This document shows, in pieces, positions 26,042 to 34,529 of a stretch of 64,000 nt of DNA (position 1 is its first letter; each line of letters starts with the position of its first letter). The stretch is from the NCBI GenBank assembly GCA_023386585.1, contig JAEWJM010000029.1, positions 19,730 to 83,729 of the forward strand, written 5' to 3'. This DNA is from Bacteroidota bacterium (lineage in GTDB: Bacteria > Bacteroidota > Bacteroidia > Flavobacteriales > Flavobacteriaceae). Made by a program: the position numbers and the translations under genes. The notes under the pieces were generated by a model that had not been told where the DNA came from, did not search any database, and saw nothing but the letters and a program-made list of their open reading frames with translations.

Positions 26042-26956
26042 TTAAGATAGTGGTTCCGGGCGAGGCGCACTTCCTGCCGGTTTCGAGTTGTCATCGGGCA
26101 GCGGAATAAACTCCTTGTTGTCGTTGGGAGGCAAAATGATTCTTCCCTGCTTCCAGTCCTCTTTTGCCTGTTCAATGCGTTCCTCGCGTGACGAAACAAA
26201 ATTCCACCAGATAAAGCGTTCGCCCAAAGGTTCACCGCCCAAAAGCATCAGTGTTGTTTTCTCCCTTGCGATAATCAACGGATCGGCGTCTTTACCAAAT
26301 ACGAGCATTTTTCCGTCGTTGTACGTTAGACCGCTGATTTCAACGCTTCCTTTTGCAATATAAAAACCACGCTCGGAGTGCTCTCGCGGAAGGGCGAATG
26401 CGGCACCTTTATCCAATACGACATGCACGTACAATAGCGGCGAGCTGGTTTTGACGGCTGATTGAAGTCCGTATGCACTTCCCGCAATAAGGCGCATCCA
26501 GACACCCTTATCGGTAAATACGGGGAGTTGTTCCGGCTGGTAATTTTTAAATGACGGCGCGGCTTCCTCCTCTTTTTCCGGGAGCGCCACCCAGGTCTGA
26601 ATCATTTCGAGTCCACCGCTAAGCGCCATTGGATCTTCAAACCGCTCCGAGTGCGCAATCCCGCTTCCGGCAGTCATCCAGTTGACTTCACCCGGACGTA
26701 TAATCTGCTCGACCCCGAGGCTATCGCGATGCGTCACCTGACCACCAAAAAGGTAACTGACCGTAGAAAGACCAATGTGAGGATGTGGCAAAACATCCAA
26801 AGAAGAAGGCACTGCAGGAAGGTTCGATACCGGACCCGCATGATCCATAAAAATAAAGGGACCTACCATTCTTTTGAGTCGGAATGGAAGGATTCGCTTG
26901 ACTTTCATCTGGGCGCTGATTGCGGCGGGACGGGCGTCAATTACGATATCAATCAT
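26042..26956 (-). CDS. Pirin family protein
   Basis: This 304-residue bicupin has the pirin N-terminal block FIFMDHAGP and the metal ligands HPHIG (two His), VTHRDS region and GSGIAHSER (His and Glu), all in the N-terminal cupin. The C-terminal pirin domain contains LPREHSERGFYIAKGS and the ALLMLLGGEPLGE-like stretch with F-V-SSREER. Pirins bind iron and act as redox sensors or quercetinases; which applies here cannot be told. The final ~15 residues are polar. It is transcribed alone. Confidence 0.93.
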   Translation of the reverse strand: MIDIVIDARPAAISAQMKVKRILPFRLKRMVGPFIFMDHAGPVSNLPAVPSSLDVLPHPHIGLSTVSYLFGGQVTHRDSLGVEQIIRPGEVNWMTAGSGIAHSERFEDPMALSGGLEMIQTWVALPEKEEEAAPSFKNYQPEQLPVFTDKGVWMRLIAGSAYGLQSAVKTSSPLLYVHVVLDKGAAFALPREHSERGFYIAKGSVEISGLTYNDGKMLVFGKDADPLIIAREKTTLMLLGGEPLGERFIWWNFVSSREERIEQAKEDWKQGRIILPPNDNKEFIPLPDDNSKPAGSAPRPEPLS

Positions 26957-27103
26957 GGCATGGCGATTTTGATGAGCAAGGATTTACTTCATCGTTGAAT
27001 GATAAAGTTAGCTAATTATGAGCGAGTTGCTATTGACCGATCGGATTATTTCCGGCGCGTGCTATCAATAATATCTGCGAAATTTGCCGAGAGATACTTT
27101 TGA

Positions 27104-27817
27104 TCACAGATGGTCAAACTTGTCTTTCAACGCGGCATAATGGTCGTCGCCGGTGACAATTAGTATCCGTTTGCCCGGGTTTTCGGTAATGATCTTTTTG
27201 ATGTTCACCAAAAGTTTTGCGTTTCGTTCCTTGAAGAAGTCGCTAAGCGGTTGAAAAGGTGTATTGTGAACGGTGAGGTCATAACACGCATATTGACTGT
27301 TTACAATGTCCGAATCTGCGCTGCTGATTAATTCGATAAGCGTTAGGCTGCGCAGTAATTTTTCTCTCTCTTCTTTTCGCCCATAACATCGTTTAAGCCG
27401 CGCCTGCATCAGCGAATCCGCTGCCAGTTCACGTTCCAGCTTTTTGATCTGCGAGATATTTTTCCAATAACCCTGCGGAATTGGCTTCCCTTCCAATTCT
27501 TCACCGAGCCAATCATAGCCAACCACCTTTACGCCAGGAAACCAATATTTCATCTGGCGCATTTCAAGCGGGTAATTGTTTTTTAGGTACAAGGTGTCGG
27601 CGGCAATATCTTCAGTACGGATTTCGACTGCGATAACATCCGGCCGAAATCGCGTGATGATCGCCTTCAAAGAATCGTAACTGTAATTTTTGTTGATTTT
27701 ATGGAAATTGTGTAGCGACGGAATGAAGTACACAGAACCCGCAGTGTTGTCCTGTTTTTTGGCGCTGCAGCCAACAAGAAGCGTTGCAGCCACTATTAAA
27801 TGAAGGAAGTTTCTCAT
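27104..27817 (-). CDS. TraB/TIKI-like (DUF5694-type) lipoprotein
   Basis: This 237-residue protein has a lipoprotein signal (LIVAATLLVGCSAK). The mature part fits the EreA/TIKI/TraB superfamily: an early His in PSLHNFHK, Glu in DVIAVEIR, a helical middle (residues 110-185), and the late motif ILIVTGDDHYAAL in place of the usual GxxH. Such proteins are suspected metal-dependent hydrolases. The assignment is by motif spacing only. It lies alone between the pirin gene and a repeat field. Confidence 0.55.
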   Translation of the reverse strand: MRNFLHLIVAATLLVGCSAKKQDNTAGSVYFIPSLHNFHKINKNYSYDSLKAIITRFRPDVIAVEIRTEDIAADTLYLKNNYPLEMRQMKYWFPGVKVVGYDWLGEELEGKPIPQGYWKNISQIKKLERELAADSLMQARLKRCYGRKEEREKLLRSLTLIELISSADSDIVNSQYACYDLTVHNTPFQPLSDFFKERNAKLLVNIKKIITENPGKRILIVTGDDHYAALKDKFDHL

Positions 27818-27891
27818 ATTTTGGGATAAGGCGTAAAATTAAGAAACACGAAGAAGTTTTACTTTTTTTCCTGATAAAAAAAGTAACAAAA

Positions 27892-28200
27892 AAATCAAGT
27901 CTGCATACCTTCCGCTTGAAAACTACGGCAGGATTTCTCCATCGCGACCCAAGCCGCTCGCCAAGGCTGGTCGAACTTTGACGTTACGGGAACTTTTTGC
28001 ATCGTTACAACTCACGCCTCGCCGGATGGCTCGTTTTGTGGATCGCTCTCTCTGGCCCGGCCGTCAAATCCTTCCTTGTTTTTTGACGCGCAATAGCTGA
28101 TGACGAGCGGCCACCGCCATAGAGATGTTTACTACAGAAACCATCGAAAGATGAAACATTGTCTGTGGATTCAAACAAAAACCTCAAACCTTTTTTCGAC
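27892..28200 (-). repeat. Alpha plus gamma repeat, copy 1 (left flank of 28.2-32.3 kb segment)
   Basis: Alpha (inverted) is followed without a break by gamma. A near-identical composite lies at 32352-32690 in the same orientation. A hairpin-like ACTTTTTTTCCTGATAAAAAAAGT precedes it at 27860-27885. No gene is seen between 27818 and 28243. Confidence 0.8.
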
Positions 28201-28243
28201 ACGTATATGATGACAAGCAATCAAAACAAGAAAAGACCTGATT

Positions 28244-28780
28244 TCACCTTGTCGCATTGATTCTCTTCGACGTTCTTCTTCTTTGCTTTCGCCACTCCCA
28301 TGGCGCAACCGGATTCTTCTCAGTCCAAACTCCCACTTTCAGGATGCGTGCAGCCCGCTCGAGGTTGTGGTAATTGCTATCCTTCGAATACTTAATGTAA
28401 TGCCATGCCAATCCGTTCCGCACGAGTTCTTTGTTAAGACAGGTTCCGTTAAAGTACATTTCACCAATCAGCCGCCGGTAGCGGTCTGTTTTGTTTGTCG
28501 TACGGATTTGAACCGTCTTTCCGAAACAAAAATCTGATGCAAACTTTTTTGCCGCAGTACCAAACGGCTGCCGCTTTTCGGGGCAATCTACATCCGAAAG
28601 TCGCAACGTAACTTCTTTTCCATTTGATAACAGCTTAAAAGTGTCGCCGTCTTTTACCCCGACCACTTTTGCCGAAAAAATAACAATCGGATGCGGCTTT
28701 GGAATTTCGGCCAACGGCCTGGCCAGCGTAAAAATTGCTACATAAAAACAGGTAATGAATGCGGTGAACTTTATCATCAT
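28244..28780 (-). CDS. Secreted thermonuclease-like protein (SNase family)
   Basis: This 178-residue protein has a signal peptide (about 1-22) and a complete SNase fold: VVGVKDGDTFKLL, then RLSDVDCPEKRQPFG with catalytic Arg and Glu, then TDRYRRLIGEMY with the second Arg, and the closing NLERAARILKVGVW and PWEWRKQ. It should cut DNA and RNA outside the cytoplasm with Ca2+. It follows a membrane protein gene by 6 bp, so the two are co-transcribed. Confidence 0.92.
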   Translation of the reverse strand: MMIKFTAFITCFYVAIFTLARPLAEIPKPHPIVIFSAKVVGVKDGDTFKLLSNGKEVTLRLSDVDCPEKRQPFGTAAKKFASDFCFGKTVQIRTTNKTDRYRRLIGEMYFNGTCLNKELVRNGLAWHYIKYSKDSNYHNLERAARILKVGVWTEKNPVAPWEWRKQRRRTSKRINATR

Positions 28781-28786
28781 AATTGA

Positions 28787-29602
28787 TTACTTGCACGTCG
28801 GAACATGCCGCTGTATGATATAGGAAGTTATCGGGCGAACCGTATGGCCATCAACTGGATCGAGTCCGGGTGCGGTAAAAAATTCATAATCTTCTCCCGA
28901 TTTGTCGTACCAGATTACAGGGCGGCCATTTCTGAAAAATGTTGTAGTGTCGCAAACTGCTATTTTCCTGAAATTTTGGAGCCGTTGTGCATCAATCGTT
29001 TCAATATGGTCCCAAGACTGTCTTTCCGCATTACAGTTCACTTCAACAAAGTGGTCATTTTCCCATTTCATACAATGCAAATCTTTTCTGAAAAAGGTCA
29101 ACTTTATCCCGAAGATGGAGGCCACAGCAACGCAAATACCAGCGATTATGCTGCTCCTGTATCTGTGCTTTAATTTTTGTCTGTGCGGTGTAAATTCCGT
29201 ATCCGGTTTTTGCTTTTGACCGGATTCTGGCTTCGCGAGTGGTTCATTGCCTTTGTATTTCAAAAAGGGCCGGGGTTCAAAATTGATCAGTAGTGCTGAA
29301 AGATTTACGCTCTCCATTGGCGACAGCTCACTCTGGCCGAGAAAAAATCGCTGGATTGGCCGAAGCTTGTCGGTATCGCAGTGACGAATCGCACTTCCTA
29401 GGTCACCGTCCTTTCCCGAACTGAAAAAGCGCCTGATGATTTCAATATCCACCGAATTTAATCCCTGATCATGTAGAATCAGGCAAAGGTTGCGAAGCCG
29501 CGCCGGACTGGGCTTAAGCAAATAGTCGGCGTTGACACCGTGTCTGGCCCTGGCGTATTCTTCGGCTATTTCAGCCCTGTATCGATCAAAACTTTTACTC
29601 AT
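28787..29602 (-). CDS. Single-pass membrane protein of unknown function
   Basis: This 271-residue protein has a helical cytoplasmic N-terminal part (SPARLRNLCLILHDQGLNS, then FFSSGKDGDLGSAIRH...DKLRPIQRFFLG). A membrane helix lies near residue 150-170 (SSIIAGICVAVASIFGIKL), followed by a C-terminal domain with WENDHFVEVNC, TTTFFRNGRPVIWYDKSG. The architecture recalls Bacteroidota proteins of unknown role. It is the first gene of a pair with the secreted nuclease, whose stop/start spacing is 6 bp. Confidence 0.72.
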   Translation of the reverse strand: MSKSFDRYRAEIAEEYARARHGVNADYLLKPSPARLRNLCLILHDQGLNSVDIEIIRRFFSSGKDGDLGSAIRHCDTDKLRPIQRFFLGQSELSPMESVNLSALLINFEPRPFLKYKGNEPLAKPESGQKQKPDTEFTPHRQKLKHRYRSSIIAGICVAVASIFGIKLTFFRKDLHCMKWENDHFVEVNCNAERQSWDHIETIDAQRLQNFRKIAVCDTTTFFRNGRPVIWYDKSGEDYEFFTAPGLDPVDGHTVRPITSYIIQRHVPTCK

Positions 29603-29900
29603 TTAAAGTCGGCTGTTGGATTTTATCGGACTTCTTCGGATTTATCGGACATACCGGATTTTCTCTCTGATGGACGGATAATCAGCTATTTACTTTGCAC
29701 AAGAATTCAGGTTCGTGGCTTCGGTCGCGGACAAATGTACAAAACTGATTCATTGGTAGCCGCAGGCTGGTTAAAGGGAAGTAATTCACCTGCAGCTACC
29801 CCACTTCCCGGGAGATCACTCCAAACATCAAGGGCCGTCGCAAAGATATTTCCGGAAACTCTGGACCGCAGGCCTCAAGTCCAATTTTAGCAACACTCTT

Positions 29901-30083
29901 ATGAAAAAACTTTTCATTTGTGCCACAGCCATTCTGTGCGCAATGGTCTCGTCGTGCTCTGTTGACGATTCCGATCAACCTGGCGGTCAATCCGCACACA
30001 TCACCGCTGAGGGCGGAATTGGTGGACAAGGGGGAGGCGTACCCGTTCCGCCACCGCCACCGCCGCCACCGCCGGGGCCATAA
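29901..30083 (+). CDS. Short lipoprotein with polyproline tail
   Basis: This 60-residue protein has a clear lipobox (LCAMVSSCSVDD). The mature 41 residues are glycine-rich (AEGGIGGQGGGVPV) and end in a run of nine prolines followed by GP. A strong terminator begins 5 bp after the stop, supporting a real one-gene transcript. The proline tract should need EF-P for efficient translation. No family recognised. The 300 bp upstream (29603-29900) hold no gene. Confidence 0.65.
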   Translation: MKKLFICATAILCAMVSSCSVDDSDQPGGQSAHITAEGGIGGQGGGVPVPPPPPPPPPGP

Positions 30084-30087
30084 TAAT

Positions 30088-30120
30088 GGGGATGTTTTTA
30101 CATCCCTTTTGTTTTTTTTT
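30088..30120 (+). terminator. Terminator after the polyproline lipoprotein
   Basis: Perfect stem GGGATGT / ACATCCC with a TTTT loop, followed by T4-G-T9. Confidence 0.9.
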
Positions 30121-30166
30121 ACACAAGTCTTTCAACGCAAAGTTATCTTGTCTGCTTAAATAAGGG

Positions 30167-30211
30167 TTATGGAAAACCGTAAGATAAAGTTTTGCCTGGA
30201 GGATAGATTTG
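30167..30211 (+). promoter_or_regulatory. Dyad promoter A: TTATGGAAAACCGTAA, 21 bp, TAGATTTG
   Basis: The 16-bp dyad at 30167-30182 is separated by 21 bp from an exact TAnnTTTG box at 30204-30211. It lies upstream of the Cys-containing lipoprotein gene at 30327. A 13-codon reading frame starts at 30227. Confidence 0.7.
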
Positions 30212-30326
30212 TTTGACCAAACGATAATGCATTTCGTGGATATTATTTACAGTTTCAACGATTTGTGATGAAGATCGCCGCGTTTTGTGTCGCAATTATT
30301 TTAATTAGCAACAAACCCAACGTAAT

Positions 30327-30656
30327 ATGAACTTTCTAAACTTAAAAAGGCAGGCTGGATTCCTGTTTCTTGTCGTTGCTTTTTCTGGCTGTATGAATGG
30401 CAGTAGCAATTCCTCGCAGGCCGCTCCGGTCAATGCGGCTTCTTTCGCTTCCACAATGGATTCGGGAGCAACGCAGCGGCAACCAAAGGAAGATAGTTCC
30501 GGCGAGACCGTATATATATGCAAAAGCCCGGGCGCTAAGAAATTCCATTTCAACCGAAATTGCCGTGGACTCAACCGCTGCAAACATACAATCGAACAGA
30601 CCACCCGCAAGGCGGCAGAAGGTTTGGGTCTGGGTGTTTGCGGATACGAGCATTAA
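30327..30656 (+). CDS. Lipoprotein with Cys/His C-terminal domain
   Basis: This 109-residue protein has a lipobox (LVVAFSGCMNG), a Ser/Ala/Gln linker, and a compact C-terminal domain: VYICKSPGAKKFHFNRNC, RGLNRCKHT, and the end LGVCGYEH. Four Cys and several His could form disulphides or bind metal. Similar modules (xxYxCxSxxAKxxHxxxxCxGL) occur at the ends of other Bacteroidota secreted proteins; the role is unknown. It lies downstream of dyad promoter A. Confidence 0.7.
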   Translation: MNFLNLKRQAGFLFLVVAFSGCMNGSSNSSQAAPVNAASFASTMDSGATQRQPKEDSSGETVYICKSPGAKKFHFNRNCRGLNRCKHTIEQTTRKAAEGLGLGVCGYEH

Positions 30657-30683
30657 TAGCGGAAAAATGAAGTCAGATTGTTT

Positions 30684-30728
30684 TTATGGTTTTCCGTAAG
30701 GAATTGTTCTGCAATGGTTTTACGTTTG
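30684..30728 (+). promoter_or_regulatory. Dyad promoter B: TTATGGTTTTCCGTAA, 21 bp, TACGTTTG
   Basis: Dyad at 30684-30699, exact TAnnTTTG at 30721-30728, spacing 21 bp. The ATG of the next gene is 22 bp after the -7 box. Confidence 0.75.
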
Positions 30729-30750
30729 ACCGTAACAAATTATCTAAATC

Positions 30751-30951
30751 ATGAAAAGGTATTACGTAAACAACAACGCACAGGCTAATGGCGACCATGA
30801 AGTCCATGAGGAAGGCTGCGTTTTTTTACCCACATCAAAACGGGACCTGGGGACACATTATAACTGTGCATCGGCAGTGATAGATGCGAAAAAGATTTAT
30901 TCAAGATCAAACGGCTGCAAAACCTGCAGCAATTCCTGCCATACCTCATGA
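30751..30951 (+). CDS. Small Cys-rich protein of unknown function
   Basis: This 66-residue cytoplasmic protein begins MKRYYVNNNAQANGDHEVH and carries GCVFLP, YNCASAV and a final NGCKTCSNSCH. Five Cys, with CxxC near the end, suggest metal binding. Short proteins of this type are spread through diverse bacteria, often near restriction-like or defence genes; no function is known to me. Its stop overlaps an ATG of the nuclease-domain gene (ATGA), and its own promoter is dyad promoter B. Confidence 0.75.
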   Translation: MKRYYVNNNAQANGDHEVHEEGCVFLPTSKRDLGTHYNCASAVIDAKKIYSRSNGCKTCSNSCHTS

Positions 30952-30959
30952 TAGCGCAT

Positions 30960-32045
30960 ATGGATTTCAAGGACCAGATAAAATTGCTGGGCGAACGGTT
31001 TTCAAGGCTTAAAGATCAGGTTCAAACCGAGGAGGCAACAAAGAACGCGTTTATTATGCCTTTCATTCGCGAGTTGGGATACGACGTTTTTAACCCCGCT
31101 GAAGTAACTCCGGAGCTCGTGGCCGATGTTGGCATAAAGCAGGGCGAGAAGATCGACTATGCGATTATGAAAGACGGCGAACCTGTGATTCTAATCGAAT
31201 GCAAGCACCATGCGTCGCCGCTAAACGTTAATAATGCGTCACAGCTCTTTCGATATTTTCATACCACAAAAGCCAGATTTTCAATTTTAACCAACGGTTT
31301 GGAATATCGGTTTTATACTGATCTCGTCGAAAAAAACAAAATGGACGAAAAGCCATTTTTCTCATTCAATATTACAGAGATTAAGGATAACCAGATCGAA
31401 GAGCTTAAGAAGTTTCACAAGGCATATTATGATTTTCAAAATATCCTTAACACGGCAACCGACCTGAAGTTCACACACGAATTGAAAAAACTCATAGAAA
31501 GTGAATTTAATGATCCGGGAGCCGAATTCGTAAAGCATTTTACAAGGCAGGTATATCCTGGGCCTGTGACTGCAAAGGTGCTGGAGCAATTTACGAACCT
31601 CGTTAAAAAATCGTTGCAGCAATATATCAGTGACATTATCACCGAACGATTAAAATCGGCGTTAACAAAAGAAGATGCTGTGGTAAAAGAGCAGGACGTG
31701 GTGCTGTCGGAGAATTCAAAAGTGCCGGCTTCGACTGTCGAAACTACTCCCGAAGAACTGGAGGCGTTTATAATAGTTAAAAGTATCTTACGGCAAAAAG
31801 TAAAAGCAAGCCGTATTGTGTACCGCGATGCGCAAACCTATTTTGCGATATTGCTCGACGACAACAACCGAAAAACGTTATGCAGGCTTTATCTGAACGG
31901 GACGAAAAATCATTTGGTTGTATTGGATGATCAGCGTAAGGAAATCAGGTATGAATTGAACAGCCTTGATGATATTTTTACCTATTCCGATGTTCTCATG
32001 AAAGCTTTGGCAGGATATGAAAAGTCACCGATCGCGACAAGCTAA
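30960..32045 (+). CDS. Stand-alone type I restriction HsdR-N-like nuclease domain protein
   Basis: The start at 30960 (MDFKDQIK) fits the usual family start; an ATG at 30948 overlaps the previous stop and is possible. The 361-residue protein carries the PD-(D/E)XK core of HsdR-N: TEEATKNAFIMPFIRELGYD with a conserved Glu, then GEKIDYAI (Asp), then PVILIECKHH (E-x-K). No helicase motor follows, unlike true HsdR. The C-terminal part (about 250-360) is a separate alpha/beta domain. No HsdM or HsdS is nearby, so it is not a classical restriction system. The gene is in line with the Cys-rich protein and DUF4236 genes. Confidence 0.82.
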   Translation: MDFKDQIKLLGERFSRLKDQVQTEEATKNAFIMPFIRELGYDVFNPAEVTPELVADVGIKQGEKIDYAIMKDGEPVILIECKHHASPLNVNNASQLFRYFHTTKARFSILTNGLEYRFYTDLVEKNKMDEKPFFSFNITEIKDNQIEELKKFHKAYYDFQNILNTATDLKFTHELKKLIESEFNDPGAEFVKHFTRQVYPGPVTAKVLEQFTNLVKKSLQQYISDIITERLKSALTKEDAVVKEQDVVLSENSKVPASTVETTPEELEAFIIVKSILRQKVKASRIVYRDAQTYFAILLDDNNRKTLCRLYLNGTKNHLVVLDDQRKEIRYELNSLDDIFTYSDVLMKALAGYEKSPIATS

Positions 32046-32055
32046 CTTATTTTAA

Positions 32056-32286
32056 ATGGGATTTCGTTTTTACAAGAGGATTAACCTCGGCGGCGGGTTT
32101 GGATTAAACCTCAGCAAGTCGGGAATTTCGCCAAGCTTCCGCACAAAATTGGGATCGATAAACCCGAAAGGATTCTCCGTGCTTAGTGGAATACCCGGCG
32201 CATCGTACCGCGGATCCATTGGTAAGGGTTCCGGATGCGTTGTGGTGATGTTTATATTTTTATCGATATTTTACTTGTTTTCTTGA
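32056..32286 (+). CDS. DUF4236 protein with C-terminal membrane helix
   Basis: This 76-residue protein has the DUF4236 signature MGFRFYKRINLGGGFGLNL followed by SKSGISPSF and a glycine-rich region (GIPGASYRGSIG). A hydrophobic tail (CVVVMFIFLSIFYLF) would anchor it in the membrane. DUF4236 proteins are often found with nuclease or mobile genes, but their role is unknown. It starts 10 bp after the nuclease-domain gene, so the three genes from 30751 are probably one transcript. Confidence 0.85.
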   Translation: MGFRFYKRINLGGGFGLNLSKSGISPSFRTKLGSINPKGFSVLSGIPGASYRGSIGKGSGCVVVMFIFLSIFYLFS

Positions 32287-32292
32287 TAAAAA

Positions 32293-32690
32293 CCGAGCTT
32301 GCGAGTTTAAGCGACTCCGATTTTTAAATAATAAAAGGAGCTAAAAGAAACGAAAAATCAATTCTGCATACCTTCCGCTTGAAAGCTACGGCAGGATTTC
32401 TCCATCGCGACCCAAGCAACTCGCCAAGGCTGGTCAAAAAAAAAGGACTGACTAAAGTAAGTATACCTGACAGCCACTGGCTGGCCTCTTTTTAATTTCA
32501 AACGTGGATCGCTCTCTCTGGCCCGGCCCTCAAATCCTTCCTTGTTTTTTGACGCAAAATATCTGATGACGAGCGGCCACCGCCATAGACATGTTTACTA
32601 CAGGAACCATCGAAAGATGAAATATTGTCTGTGGATTCAAACAAAAACCTGAAACCTCAAACCTCAAACCTGAAACCTTCCTCAACTAAT
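32293..32690 (-). repeat. Delta fragment, alpha and gamma repeats, copy 2 (right flank of 28.2-32.3 kb segment)
   Basis: A delta fragment (32293-32345) is followed by inverted alpha (32352-32545) and gamma (32590-32690). It ends in five AAACCTS heptamers. It matches 27892-28200 closely but carries an extra ~55 bp at 32440-32497 containing GCCACTGGC. No gene is seen between 32287 and 32749. Confidence 0.8.
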
Positions 32691-32727
32691 ATTCAACAAG
32701 ATGAATTTCATACTTTTTTAATTTTCG

Positions 32728-32735
32728 TAACTTTA
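32728..32735 (+). promoter_or_regulatory. -7-like box (TAACTTTA)
   Basis: One mismatch to TAnnTTTG. It overlaps the first ATG (32735) and therefore points to the second ATG at 32750 as the real start. Confidence 0.45.
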
Positions 32736-32749
32736 TGAAAACGAATAAC

Positions 32750-33214
32750 ATGAAAATTTTAATCATTTGTCTTATTTTTTTAGGCACCGCGGTAAGTGCC
32801 CAAAACTATCATGGGCAAAAACCCGAAAAAAACATACCTACAGTGGTATCCGCAGCATTCGATAAAAGATTTCCGCACGGTGATCCAATTTGGTTTTCCG
32901 ATTATGAGAACAGGTATAATCAAAAATTGGTTTACGAAGGCAGGTTCCTATTCGACAACAGGTATTCTACCGCCGTCTATGATAAAGAAGGCAACCTGCT
33001 TGCATTTGCCGCTCAAGTCGAAAGAAATGAGATTCCTCAGAAAGCCTTAAAGTATATGACCGAAAATTTTCCAACCTTTCCAATAGTCGATTCAATTCTG
33101 GTAACAACTCATGATGATGAAGTAACTTATGAATTGGGAATTGTAGTAGACGGTGAATATATCGTTAAGGTTTTTTCCAAAGAAGGCGACTATATAAAGA
33201 GTACGCGGGCGTGA
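32750..33214 (+). CDS. Periplasmic PepSY-like (BLIP-type) protein
   Basis: Start at 32750 (MKILIICLIFLGTAVSAQ) because the upstream ATG sits on the -7 box. The 154-residue protein has a signal peptide and two putative PepSY-like repeats: one around VVSAAFDKRFPHGDPIWF and one around QKALKYMTENFPTFPIVD, each followed by beta strands (YSTAVYDKEGNLLAF, EYIVKVFSKEGDYI). Such proteins are periplasmic and may inhibit proteases; no enzyme motif is seen. Confidence 0.72.
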   Translation: MKILIICLIFLGTAVSAQNYHGQKPEKNIPTVVSAAFDKRFPHGDPIWFSDYENRYNQKLVYEGRFLFDNRYSTAVYDKEGNLLAFAAQVERNEIPQKALKYMTENFPTFPIVDSILVTTHDDEVTYELGIVVDGEYIVKVFSKEGDYIKSTRA

Positions 33215-33262
33215 ACATGCCTGGAAAACATAAGGGCATACTTATAGATACGGCGCCCATTG

Positions 33263-34257
33263 CTACTTTTTAAGAAAATCCTGTAAAGGCCCTATAAATC
33301 GATCGAACACTTCAATGTGAGGCATATGTCCGACGTTGTCCAACTCTATGAGTTGCGAGTTAGGTATTTTTTTTTGCGTTTCCTTCCCGAGTAGCTGATA
33401 CAATCCCATTTTATCCCTGACCGATTTATCTTTTACGTCGGCTTTCCCAATAGCCGTGCGATCCCTGGTACCAATGATCAGCAAAGTCGGTACTTGTATA
33501 TTTTGAAATTCATATAAAACGGGTTGTGTAAAAATCATGTCAGATGTCTGCGCATTATTCATTGCGACGATCGGATAATCGGGATTTTTGACCCAACCTG
33601 TGAGTAAATAAACCCATTCCTCATACTGCGGTTTCCATTTGTTGTCGTAATAGGACTCCAATTGGTACTTCTTTGCCGAATCATAGGTTGTGTTCAGTTC
33701 TTTCTGATAGTTGCTGTCGATTGAATTATACGGAGCGACAAGTTTCCAGTCTTCCAATCCGATCGGATTTTCCAAAACTAACTTCGCTACGAGCTCAGGG
33801 TACATCAGGGTAAAACGAACGGCGAGCATGCCTCCCATCGAATGTCCGAGCAGGTAAACTTTTTGCACACCCAGTTTCTCCAAAACGGCTTTGGTATTTT
33901 GCGCCAGCTGCTGAAAAGTGAACTGATAGCCTACCGGTTTCGATGATTTCCCAAACCCAATCTGATCGGGGACGATAACCCGATAACCACTCTTTGTTAA
34001 CGCTTGTATGGTTGTCTTCCAATAGGCACCATTAAAGTTTTTGCCGTGCAAAAGCATTACGGTTTTTCCATTCGGTTTTTCCGATGAACATCCATATAGG
34101 CCATTTTCAGATCCTGGTTCTGGCTCTTCAAATCCAGAAAAGAAACTTCATAAGGATATTCGTAATTGGTGAGCATAATATTTAAAACAGGCCTTTGCTG
34201 CGAGTGGCAAACGCTGAATACACACAAAAGAAAAATTGAAAATGCTGTCGCTCTCAT
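33263..34257 (-). pseudogene. Periplasmic alpha/beta hydrolase, split by a frameshift
   Basis: The N-terminal piece (from ATG 34257; signal MRATAFSIFLLCVFSVCHSQ) runs to KMAYMDVHRKN and then leaves frame. The rest, in another frame, gives PNGKTVMLLHGKNFNGAYW, the nucleophile elbow GHSMGG, acid D in IIGTRDRTA and histidine in NVGHMPH. Inserting one base near 34084-34087 joins the two into one protein of about 330 residues with the usual spacing between signal peptide and oxyanion loop. The rest is intact, so the mutation is recent, a sequencing error, or translated by restart at the ATG at 34057 (giving an unsecreted enzyme). Confidence 0.8.
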
Positions 34258-34371
34258 GTCTTTATTAATTTTCATTAAGGTAGTTTCGTTTTCCTTGCGG
34301 CCCGGGTTAAATTGTAACATTACCACCGTCCCATCAGCGAACATCACTATCCAGTGTCATCCGACTCATAG

Positions 34372-34497
34372 ATTCTCAGACACAAAATTACAACATTCCA
34401 ATGGCACGGCCTGTATGCAACGCTTGGCGACAGTTCCGACGTAGTTGAATTTAAGAAAATTGATTCGACGGACAACTTTGCGCGACCGACCGATTAG
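34372..34497 (+). pseudogene. Possible short gene remnant
   Basis: A 41-codon frame without a start reads HGLYATLGDSSDVVEF and ends IDSTDNFARPTD, with plausible composition. It is flanked upstream by a stop. Unrecognised; could be chance. Confidence 0.2.
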
Positions 34498-34529
34498 CTT
34501 AGTCGTCCGCAGAAATACAATTGAGTTAG

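Noticed and set aside
30720..30735. Second dyad-like TTACGT-N4-CCGTAA just after site B
   Set aside because: It overlaps the -7 box TACGTTTG and has a mismatch in the key GG. It is better explained as the -7 element itself.
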